DNA of 64,000 bases from Russula earlei (taxonomy: Eukaryota; Basidiomycota; Agaricomycetes; Russulales; Russulaceae). The stretch is from the NCBI GenBank assembly GCA_025769875.1, contig JAGFNK010000076.1, positions 1-64,000 of the forward strand, given 5' to 3'. Position numbers and translations under genes: made by a program. Of this stretch, positions 22,930-33,800 are shown piece by piece (within the stretch, counting starts at the first letter, position 1; every line of letters begins with the position of its first letter). The notes under the pieces were generated by a model, which made no database searches, was not told the DNA's origin, and saw nothing but the letters and a program-made list of their open reading frames with translations.

Positions 22930-25881
22930 CTACCGCGCGGGTGCTGGTAACTTGTCGGCACTTGTGCTTGCAAGCACCGCTATGTCGGCTTCCATGTTTG
23001 GGTCATAATGCATGTATTGTGAGCCATGAGCACCCGGAAGCGAGACATCTGATGGGCTCCGGTGCATGCGAGCAGATCGCACAGACGGCGATCGAATCGG
23101 CAGTGGGGCAGGCGATGAAGCTCGAAGAAGTGGGGCAGGTGATGCGCCTCTTGGCAAGGGGTTTGGAGAAGCAGAGCGCAACAGTGTAGGGGATGTCACG
23201 CCGCCTTGAGGTGGAGGTACATGCTGGACAAAGGCCGCAGGGCTCGGACGAGGTGACACCGAGGGAGGCCGGACAGGGAGGGTATCATCTGGCGTGTGTG
23301 GTGAAACAATCAAAGTTCTCTGCCCTGAAGTATAAGGACTTGCACTGAGATGGTCTGCCGGGGGAAGGACTATCCTGGGTGAGGTAGACCGAAAGTTTCG
23401 GGATGGGACAGGTAATGCAGGTGAGGATGCCCTGCCCTCCTGCTCATGGTCGATCGTTATTGTAGGTCGCCGTTGCAAATCAGGCTCATGGTAGATGGTC
23501 GGGGGGAAGCGGCGGGGCGACTGGTTCACTGGGTCTGACGCGTTTATGTTGGGGATAGGGGAGGCAGCACGTGGAGAGTACATGTCAGCAGGTGGAATAT
23601 GACCTAGTGCTGTGGATGGGCTGGCGAGACCAGGGGAGGCGGGATGTGGTGTATGATATCTGGCTGGCGGTATTTGTACATGCGCACTGGGAGAAAGATT
23701 CTGTGACCTCGCCGGCTGGCTAGCTGGGGAATCACGGGCCAAGGAAGGAGAAGCCGTTGTACGGCGCGGGTGACGAGCTTCGTAGGAATCAGGTGGAACA
23801 TTGGAATTTTGCATTGAAACTGAGCGGGAGCGCTGCTGGGGCATCATATCCGTCTATGAAGAGACGAAACAGGATCAGTACAACACGAAAACGATGTCAC
23901 ATCAATACGTACGCGAAGTTCTACAGTATTTGGTACGATCTGCGAAGATGGCAGGTACCAGTTAGAGGAAGCATTTGTAGCGGCGTTCAAGCTCGCGGAA
24001 CGTAGCACAGGGTTATCATATTCCGATGGTCGGCTGTGCTGTACCATACTTTGAGATCTGGAGGCATATGGGACACTCGTGCCAGACTGGGGCGCAAGAG
24101 GAGCTGGCATCTGTAGAATCGGGCGTCGTTTAGGCGGAGGATCCCGACGCGGGGGAGGAACCCCCTTAACGTCCTGTGAAAGGTTCGCATGCTAAAGAGA
24201 AGAGGAGGGAAGCACGCACCTGTCTGCTGCTAGGCCTGACCGAGAACTGAGGGTATGGTGAGTCATGTACAAACCGCACGTTGTCAGTCTGGGTACTCGT
24301 GGCTCTACTGGTAGGAGAGTGGATAGTTGTGAAACGTTCTTGCACAGAGCTCGGAATATCACCAGACTCGGAGGGGTTCTCGAAGCGTTCTCGCGCAGGG
24401 CTTCGTATAGCTCCTCCAGTGTCTGGGAAGTACTCCTGGATTGGGCTCCGGGATACATCAGGTATTATCCCACTGGTTAGGACCGACGGGTCATTGAAAG
24501 CCCTATGCGGTGACGGCGATTTGTAGATAGGGGAACCAGAGTCTGGGGGGTATCCGGTGACGGGACCGGAAGTGCTGCTTTCTATGATTCCTGGTGGTGG
24601 TTCGAAGGCGGCACCAGGGGCAACAGAAGGTCCAACGCTAGCGTGCGTAGACACTTGGGAAGTTAATACTGGTGGGGTATGATTCTGCGTCCTTGGTGAA
24701 TCCCTCGGAGATCTAGACCTCCAGGATCCAGAGCCCACTTCTGTGCTTGGCGCTTCCGGGATGGTAGGCATGGATGGTGGCGCACGAAATGATACATGTT
24801 GAGAAGGGACAGCAGGGAGTGTGGTCGTACTGGACGAATCAATCGAAAATGCGCGCTGGAGCCCTGGCGGGGACGTGGGATTGTGAGGCGCTTCGGGAGG
24901 CCGATTTGTGACATCAATTGCTGACGCAGGGGGGTCACCGAGTGGCCCCTGTAAGCGAGGATAAACCTGGTGACTAGGTAACGGTGTAGGCAAAGGAAGC
25001 TCTGCATTATGTGGAGATGATAGATTGGAATGGTAGTTTTGCAAAATTGGGGATTGGTCCATATCGTCGAGTCGGTATTTGCTTTCATCAAAAAGCTCAC
25101 GGAATCTAGGCCCCTCATTTGGAGAGAACAATCCTTCATGCATGGAGCTCTGGCCTTCTTGATATCCTATGCGTTGACCAGCCTGAATGCCTTCATTGAA
25201 CCCCATCTTGCGCCCCTGCTCTCTAGCGAGTTCGATGAGTCGCTTTTGCTTCATCTGCCGAGCATTGTCACGGGCACGAGCTGCGGAGGCTTCTGCATCG
25301 TAGCGTAGCTGCTCCTGATCTTGAAGCATTTGCTGTGCGCGTCGAATTTCCCCGTGCGCATTATCCAATAATGCTTTGTATTTTCCGAGTTCCTCACGAA
25401 CGGTAGAAGCTTGACGCATCGCGTTGGCTCTCTCCTCCTCTGCCTCGCGTACGCGGAGAAGCATATCAAGAGCAAGGGTTTCGGCGTGCGATGCTCGTGC
25501 TCGCGACTGATCTAATCTATCGAAGGCGGCATTGAGTCCACGTCTTAGTTCCTTTGTATCACGTGAAGAAATTGAGAGCATGTGTGCGAGTTCACGATGA
25601 AGATGGCTGTGGCGGTTGTGATGATGGCGACTACGTCGTCGCGGCTCCAGAGAAACTGCTGAAACAAGTGAGAGCCTATTATCTGGCTCAGTTGCAGGTA
25701 GATCAGGCAATTGCGCTGCAACCTGCGTAGGTGTACGTTGGTTTGGAATCCCGGGGGATGAATGATGACTACTACGGTATCGGTGGGACTATTAAGAAAG
25801 GAAACACCAGATTGGCCAGATTGGCACTCACGGCATCCCTTCGTAGGAAAGCTCTGAGCTTGTGGATCCAGACACAGACAT
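22930..25881 (-). CDS. Coiled-coil protein, paralogue 2 (unknown function)
   Basis: Function unknown. Four exons fit in frame: 25881-25832, 25771-24220, 24191-23913 and 23853-22930, about 934 residues. After MSVSGSTSSELSYEGMP come a His/Arg-rich leader and a coiled coil of roughly 150 residues. Its core, YDAEASAARARDNARQMKQ then LIELAREQGRKMGFNEGI, matches paralogue 1 at 13757-16117. A short Gly-rich run, GFNEGIQAGQRIGYQEG, follows the coil. The remaining 600 residues are Pro/Ser/Arg-rich with small repeats such as SPNPLPRGASPAPLLRASS, and look disordered. The Ser-Pro density suggests heavy phosphorylation by proline-directed kinases (inferred). Both paralogues lie on the minus strand about 7 kb apart, with unrelated genes between. 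Confidence 0.83.
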
Positions 25882-26008
25882 GGCAGCCTGACAGCTGATG
25901 GAGTTGGGAGCAGGCAGGGTTAGGGCTTACGCGCTTACGTAGGATCTATCAGTAACGCGATATTCGCTCCAATTTTTCTAATCGATCACTTTTCTTTTCC
26001 TCACCACA

Positions 26009-28296
26009 ATGCCGCCCAAGTCGGCATCAAAGCAAAAACGTCTTGCAGAAAAGGCAGCAAAGCAGGCCTCCAAGGCTAACGCTAGCACAGTTGACCCTTC
26101 TGTTTCTTCAACCACCCCACCAGGATCGAATGGCGGGAGCTCGCTCAATACCCCTTTGACCAGCTTGTCCGCTGCTACTAGCCAGGAGGACCTTACCTCT
26201 ATGGCGAAGCTGCAGATAGCCACGGATAGGTTGGTTTTTCTTTACACTTATATCTTAATTTACCAACGCCATGTTTATCAAAGGAGCACAGCAGGCGTGC
26301 TAGTATCAGACCCGAAGGGGAGAGATATCAAGATCGACGCATTCACACTATCCTTTCACGGAAGGTTACTCATTGAGGGTGCAGAAGTCGCCCTGAACTA
26401 TGGTCAGAGATATGGTCTTCTCGGAGACAATGGTTCAGGAAAGGTGTGTCAGGAGATGATCTAACCCTAGGAAGAGTCGTCTGACGTGGAGCCAGTCGAC
26501 ATTCCTTCAGTCCATTGCCGAACAGGATATCCCTCTCCCACCTCATATAGATATATATCTTGTCCGTGGAGAAGCAGAGCCCTCCGATGTAAATGCGCTT
26601 GACTTCATAGTTGCTTCTGCGAAGGCCAAGGTAGCAAGACTCGAAGCTCGCATCGAAGAGCTGTCGCTGGCTGAAAGCGTGGATGAGCTTGCTCTAGATG
26701 CCGCTTACGAGGAGTTAGACGAGATGGATCCCAGCACGTTCGAGGCCAAGGCTGGGAGTATATTGCACGGTCTTGGATTTTCCCAAGATATGATGAAAAA
26801 ACCAACCAAGGACATGTCAGGAGGCTGGCGGATGCGTGTTGCTCTGGCTCGTGCCTTATTTTTGAAGCCTCACCTACTCCTCCTCGATGAGCCAACGAAC
26901 CATTTAGACCTAGGCGCCGTCGTCTGGCTGGAAGCATACTTGTCGACCTACAATCACATCCTAGTCATCACTTCGCACTCGCAAGATTTCATGGACAGTG
27001 TCTGCACGAATATCATGGATCTGACATTCAAGAAAAAATTGGTGTACTACACTGGTAACTATACAACCTATGTTCGGACAAAAAAAGAGAATGAGATAAA
27101 TCAGATGAAGGCGTACCAAAAGCAACAGGACGAAATCGCTCATATTAAGAAGTGCGACGTGCTTCACACCAGCTGTTCCGTGCTAATGTATTCAAGGCAG
27201 GTTCATTGCCTCCGCTGGTACTTACGCTAATCTTGTCAAACAAGCCAAATCCAAACAGAAAATCATCGACAAAATGGAAGCCGCTGGCCTTATTGAAAAG
27301 GTCGAAACACCAAAGCCCCTCAACTTCCGCTTCGAGAATATCCGAAAGCTACCTCCCCCGATTTTGGCATTCAACGAGGTTGCCTTTTCGTACTCGGGGA
27401 AAAAAGAGGATTACCTCTACACCAAACTGTCCTTTGGTATTGAGTATGTGTCCAGTTGTATTTGCTCTACTCCGGCTCACGCAATTTTGCATAGCATGGA
27501 TTCACGCATCGCCATTCTCGGCGCTAACGGCGCTGGCAAATCGACTCTTCTCCACCTTATTACCGGCGCCCTACAACCAGTTGAAGGCACAATATCCAAG
27601 CATGCCAACCTCAAACTTGCCAAATATTCCCAGCACTCTTCCGATCAACTACCGTACGAGACTTCCCCTCTTGAGCATTTCCAACACCTCTTCGCCGAAA
27701 AGTTCCCGGAGAAGGATGTTCAGGTGCATTATCTCTTCCGCACCTTTGGGTCATCATTAACGCCCTTCCAGGCGTGGCGCGCACAACTTGGCCGATTTGG
27801 TCTCTCAGGTTCTCATCAGACATCGCCCATCCGGCATCTTTCTGATGGTCTGCGCAACCGGTATGTCTAGTGGATCCCAGGGGTTTGAGCGAAAACTGAT
27901 TCAGTGGCTGCTTAGTGTTGTCTTCTCCCAACTTGCGATGGAGTACCCTCACATCCTTCTTCTCGGTAAGGCATGCTCAACTATGTTTGAAGCCTGAACT
28001 CTCACCACACCTCGCTTTCAGATGAGCCCACTAATCATTTGGACATGGCTTCGATCGATGCCCTGGCCCGTGCCATAAAGGATTATGAGGGGGGCGTAGT
28101 GATCGTCTCTCACGACTTTCGCCTCATCTCTCAGGTTGCAGATGAACTTTGGGAAGTTGCAGACCGCAAGATTCGTAACCTCACGAAAGAGGACATCTCT
28201 ATTGTTGACTATAAGCAGAATCTTGTACGGCAGTCCATGGTTGCGATCGAGAAGGCAAAGCTCATAAGCAAGTCCGCAACGAAAACCAAGACGTAG
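26009..28296 (+). CDS. ARB1: ABC-F ATPase ARB1 (ABCF2)
   Basis: A soluble twin-ABC ATPase needed for ribosome biogenesis and 40S/60S export, with no membrane segments. Start at 26009: MPPKSASKQKRLAEKAAKQ, a basic leader. NBD1 has Walker A GDNGSGKS (split by an intron), signature SGGWRMRVALARALF and Walker B LLLLDEPTNHLDL. The linker carries NQMKAYQKQQDEIAHIKK and FIASAGTYANLVKQAKSKQK. NBD2 has GANGAGKSTLL, the family-typical variant signature HLSDGLRNRVVFSQLAM, and LLLDEPTNHLDMASIDALA. A conserved VIVSHDFRLISQVADELW and a Lys-rich end follow. Six or so short introns were crossed. LSDG instead of LSGG in NBD2 is normal for ABCF2, not damage. It diverges from the coiled-coil gene with only 127 bases between starts. 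Confidence 0.93.
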
Positions 28297-28945
28297 GCGA
28301 CCTTAGCCGTCTACTCACCTACATATATACATGTATCGATTAGTGTGCATCTACCATTAGCAATCAAGGTGCTCACGTTGTATCAGCAAGATGGATCACG
28401 CTGTGCATTATTTCCTGTCGCTTCTGTCCAGGTTGGCCATTCCTTGCTTTGGCTGTTGGGCGAACAGCCCATCGTGGGGCAGGAATACCAATCACAAGCA
28501 CCGGTGAGACACAATAAGTGCCATGAACGTCTTGCGACATGTACGGATACGCATCATCTGTTCTCATCTAACTGAAATTTTCATTTGAGAGCCTGATCTG
28601 TGGCTCTATGTAGTAGGTTTACTGTTAGTGATGGTGATGGGACAAGTCGACGATACGCTTCCGTAAGAAGACTAGTGAAAGGTCAACAATCAAATTACAC
28701 CCCGAATAATAAACCTTGGTGTGAGAGAAAACAAGCCGACGACGGTGCCCCTGTACTAACAATATGATTCCTATATTGGCGTGTGTGATACACAGTTACA
28801 AGTAGCCCATTTAGCTACAGTATCGAAACGTTGCGGCCAAGTGAGTACGAACGACAGACGACACGGAATTGAAACCAGGACCCTGTTGAATGGTGCGACA
28901 AAACCTGATAGAACACTTCGGCGGATAGCGTCTTTATGCATGCCC
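28297..28945. other. Convergent 3' intergenic stretch
   Basis: About 650 bases between the stop of ARB1 (+) and the stop of the membrane-anchored unknown (-). No coding signal; frames here are short and lack motifs. Confidence 0.45.
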
Positions 28946-30348
28946 TCAATGCTGTGCTGCTCCCTCCCCATCATGATCCGCCACGTCACTTGTCCAACTG
29001 GACATCTCACTGTCCAGAATGGAGGCGCCGTCGTAGTCGCCGTCATCCGAGCTCATGTCGCTCGGCAGATGCAAGGGGGGCGACAATACGTTCCCTCTGT
29101 CCGCAGCAGGAAGGGGCGAGGCGCCAGGGCGTGCTCTCTCCACACCGTCGCCGTGTGACACGGATGGGGACGCGATTCCACTCGGGGTTTCGCCTCGCAG
29201 AGCGACGGCGCCGCCGGGCGATTCCCCCGCGCCACGATACATCCCTGCATCCACGAACGGAGAGCCGGGAGGAGAGAAGGACGGGGAGGAGAGGAATTCG
29301 ATGCTCAGATTCGAAGATGGCGTTGGAGAGACGGCGCCGTGGACGTGGACGTTGAGAGGCGAAGCGGTTCGGTCGTATGGGGTAAGATATTGATCGCTCG
29401 TTGACAGCACGTCTGATTGGCTGAGGCTGAGCAAACTCGTGTCGGGGGAGGATAGTCGGGTATTTTCTGCGTTACCAGACGCCATCCTCGTAGGCGTCAG
29501 GAGTTCGCCCGTCCAGGAGATTGGCGACGTCTCGCGGGAGGCGCGGACGCTCAGTGGCCCGACAAGGACGGATGTCTGGGAGTGAAGGGACCCTAGTAGG
29601 TCAACGGGGGTGCCGCCGGATCTAGATGAATCGCCCCGCAATGCCGCTTGATTGGAGCTCGGCGCATGAGAGAAGGGAGGTGGGGAAGACAGCGCAACAC
29701 GTTCCGAGTGTGTATTTTCTGTGAGGATTTCATTTGATATATTCAAACCTTCTAGGGAGACGAGAGACGGCGTTGAGTTTGAGTTTAAAATGTGCCCAGA
29801 CTGCAGCGAAACAAACACATCTTCATGAACAAAAGCAAAAATGACTGGTTGGCAGGGATCGAATGACTCACGTCCTCAATTGTTGGGAGATCGGGTTGTT
29901 TCTGAGACTCTCCCAACCGCCGTTGGCGGATGCCGGTATTGTCTCCTGCTGCTACGCCGCTCTTGAGCGATTCGATTTCACTTGTTATTAAATGTTGTAG
30001 CTCGATATGCGATGAAACGCTAGATTCAGCTGATCGCTTCGTCTTCTTGCTCCGCATTCCTCGCTGCGGAGACAGCCGGCCCCCATCATGATCTTCAGGA
30101 GGGGGTGGCGAGGATGCAGATACACTATGCGAGTGGGGTCTAGCTCTTCGGCGTTGGTGAGAGGCGATACCCTCCCTCCAGGCAGTGATCTTTGGACGGA
30201 AATGACGGTCGTATATGAACTAAATGGGCATACCATGAGGCGGGGGTTTTATAGAATCAGAACATCACAGAACACAGACCTCCTTTAAGACATAGGCCGT
30301 TGCTAAAGTTCCGATGGCAACAACGACGTAGACGGCCGGCCCTGGCAT
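28946..30348 (-). CDS. N-terminally membrane-anchored low-complexity protein
   Basis: Not recognised by family. Starting at the ATG at 30348, the first exon reads MPGPAVYVVVAIGTLATAY, a single hydrophobic helix, then VLKE. An intron (removed between about 30279 and 30220) joins it to FIYDRHFRPKITAWREG and an Arg/His/Ser-rich stretch. Then come MRSKKTKRSAESSVSSHIE and IQHLI-like helical residues (ELQHLITSEIESLKSG). After another intron near 29820-29870 a long Ser/Pro/Thr-rich tail ends ADHDGEGAAQH. The layout predicts a type-III or signal-anchored protein with a large disordered cytosolic domain, perhaps at the ER or mitochondrial outer membrane, but this is inference. The stop lies about 650 bases from ARB1. 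Confidence 0.68.
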
Positions 30349-30867
30349 TTCAGAAGAAAGAGCTGCTGTAACGTGGCGGATGGGATGGAAGATGCTACCT
30401 TACAGTATCCCTCTCACCTCACATCTCTCTCCACGGCCCGCCGATCGTTTCGTAATTTGTGAATCCTCACCGCCTTCGGCATCGCGGGCCGTGCGCTTCC
30501 GGGGGTAGGTAGGTAGTAGGAAGAGCAAACGTGATTCAGATGTCCAATGTGCATACAGGACTGGAAATAGCAAGTCGCGAGGGTTCGGGGGATAAAGAGA
30601 AATGTAGTTTAAAATTATCCGTTTGGTCCGTGTGAACGATAGCAGAGTGCGTGCAGTGCAGTGAGACAGGTCAGATTGCTACAAATGCAAGAGAGAAAAA
30701 GTCCTCCTCATGACTCAGACAAAATCTTGTCAATCGACTCGTTCAAGAACGCCTTTCTCGATGACAAATCCGCCCTCGGGAAACGGGTCATGATTGCTTC
30801 ACGAGCCGTCCTGGAATTCGCGTCATTGTTTTGTAAGCTAAACGGGCATCAGTCATGAGCTGAACAC
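30349..30867. other. Intergenic region upstream of the membrane-anchored gene
   Basis: About 520 bases between the start of the membrane-anchored gene and the stop of the chitin synthase, both on the minus strand. A ggtaggtaggtag tetranucleotide repeat near 30505-30517 is visible. No gene was seen. Confidence 0.45.
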
Positions 30868-33800
30868 TTACTTCTTCGTGACAGTCATCAGGTCCTGCGT
30901 GCTCAGGTAGTTCCGCAATGCCTGGAACAACTCCTCGTCGCTTGGATTCGGATTCTGGCTCGGTCCCGCAAATGGATTAACGGTGGTCGCGAGGGAGAAT
31001 GTTGACATGGGACGTTGGTTTGATCCTGCCGACGGAGGGAGTGTGCCCATAGCAGACGGAGATGGCGAGAATCCACCAGAGAAGGGTCCACCGAACATAT
31101 TCAATCCGGTCATCATCGCGCTTTGATGTGCCCCCATCATAGATGGTATGCCGTAGATACTTGCCGTATTCTGATATGGCAGGGAGGGTAAATGCCCTCC
31201 ATATTCTGAACCAGCAGGTGAACCGCCCAAGCCGCCTCCAAGTGGCATAGGAGGTAGTTGAGGTATGCCCCCATATTGCGACATCGAAGTTTGGCCTGCA
31301 ATCTGTGAACCGTTGCTATGGGATGGTACATTGCGGGCGTTGCGGTTTGACATCGCGTTCGTGTCACGGTAGTAGTCGCCTGATTGAGAGGCTTGTTGAT
31401 AACTGCGCGGTGAGTCTCTACCGGAATGTATACGAGACCGAGGCTTGCTCAACCCCGTTCGATTACTCTCTTCGGAATGGCGCGAGCCGGTTTCCCAAGC
31501 TTCGGCTTCATACTCTACAGGGAGGCATGAGATAGCAGGTTCGCCAAGGAAGGAATACGCACCGCTGAACTTCTTGAGAGGAATCATGGACTCGTCGAAC
31601 TTTTCATCTTCGCTGATCATCACCTTCTTGCTGGACCCCTCACCAATGACCAGACGGGTATTACCCCATCCAAATTCATCCATACACCAGAAGGAATATA
31701 CGGGTAACAGAAAGCTGTAGACTGGATATCTATCATGGAACGTTAGCACCGGCTGTCTGTCGTTCCTAAGCTGATGTACGTACGAGATGAGATAGACAAT
31801 CATCCAGCCGACCAGCATGAATTCTCGTCTGATAATGAAGATAAGGGCCTCAAGAGAAACACTGTGAGACAGAGCATGACGATTTCGCTACAATCTTACC
31901 TGCAGCCCATAAACAGCCGCAATCATTAGAACTGAGATGAGTGGGAAACCAGAGTGTCCGGTGGAGACGAGGATGATAAGGTAGATAAGCTATAAAAAAT
32001 GAATGAGTAGCGACATCGCTCGAGTAATTTAGTGACTTACATATACAACAGTTGCAGGAAGGATCTAAACAAACTATGAGTGCGTGAATGGTAACTCCCA
32101 GAGATAGATAACTTACTAATGTGCCCAACAAGTCAAGAAAAACAAAGAACCGCATCGAGAAACAACAAAATCCGAATAGATCAGGGAGCAAAATAAGCTC
32201 GCACAGGTTGTGCACAGTCGAATTAATCCAACGGCGACGTTGAGAAAGGAGCACACGCCAGGACTCGGGGGCGACTGTATGCGCACGTGCATCCTGTGTG
32301 AACTTAGTCTTGAATGTTGGGAAGTGCTTCAAGAGCAGAGTCGTCAGGTAACGATCTTCGCCAAGCGACAGAAGGTTCTTCTTGTGGAGAGTATCGACAT
32401 TCGGTTCCGAGTACTCGTCGATGATTCTGTTGGAAATGATGATCGGGCGTCCCTTGTCGGCTGTGCGGATGCGATACATGGAAAAGCACCCAGGTAAACA
32501 GGTGACGGAACCAAACAAGCTCTCAAATGCCTTGGACAAGTTGTGAGATATATAATACTCGTAAACCTGCGCGTACATGTTAGATGAGAGTAATTGATAT
32601 AAGGGTTAACACCGACATACCTGGATCATGGTCCACCAAGAATCTTCTTCGTTCTTAAGACGAGTCTCGCCACAAATCCCAATGATGCTTGAATCATCTG
32701 CAGCGGAGGCAACAAGACGGTTAAGAGATTCTGAGGTGACTGTCTGTGAGATCGCAAAAAATCAGTCTGGGTCTTCGCAGTACAGGAAAGTTGGATACCG
32801 TATCCGCGTCGATGGTAAAGATATATTCATAAAACGCCGGGTCGATTCCAATGACGTTGCGCATTTGGTGATAAATCTCCAATTCCAAAGGCGACATAGG
32901 ATTGTCGAAGTGAACGCGGTTGAGATAGTGCATGAGAAGTATTTGGCTATCACGTTTTCCACGATTGCCAGGCTTTGAGCGCTCAGTCGGTTTCCCGACC
33001 TTGACAACGACCATGTAGCTGATATCTCATCAGAAATAAGTGAAGAGGTTCAGTATGAAGACATACGGAACGACGTGGCCCTCGAATTCGTAAAGACCGG
33101 AATAAACCTTGCCATAGTTAATCTGCCGGGAACCCTCGCCAATTGACTTGAATAATAAAGGCTCGGGGTCAAGTTTGGGATCTACACCGAGAATATCCAG
33201 GACGATACGAGGGGTGGTCCTATCATTACCACTTCCAATGATATTGCCGTCGCAGATGATGAAAAGTAGTTTCCTCTTATCATCATAGTGAAGAGCCGCC
33301 ACGGAGTCAATGGTGCGGCGTAACGAGTCCTCGCCCTCAGTGTAACATGGAACTTGACAGATAACGAACTTGTCGAGCATCTCAGGGTTCCGCTTCCCGC
33401 TCAGTTGAAGCGCAGCCAGGACTGTACTCGATCGTGAGTTAGTCTGTACTTAGAAGGGGTAGAGGACGCTCACATTTCACGACAACTGAAGCGACTAAAA
33501 TGCTAGATGCCACAAGGAGAAGATAATTCTGTACTTGACACCGTGCTTCCTTGCGGAAGTCCTTTTCCCCGACGTAAAACATGTTCTTTAAACATTGTAT
33601 GTTTTCCTGAGCCGTTGTTGCATCTAATTTGGCAATAGCGGCATTCAACGGCGTAGTGATGTCTTGGCCAGGCTGCTGCTGGAAGATGTCTGTGATAGCA
33701 CTGCTTAAGAATGTGTAACGACCCGTATTGCCCTGGTTAGCGTTGATGGTATAGAAGTAGTCCGTCAAGTCGTAGAGAGACTTTTCCCAGATGGCCCATA

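Noticed and set aside
27611..27952. Minus-strand open frame inside ARB1
   Set aside because: A shadow of the second ATPase domain; its sequence has no protein-like features of its own.
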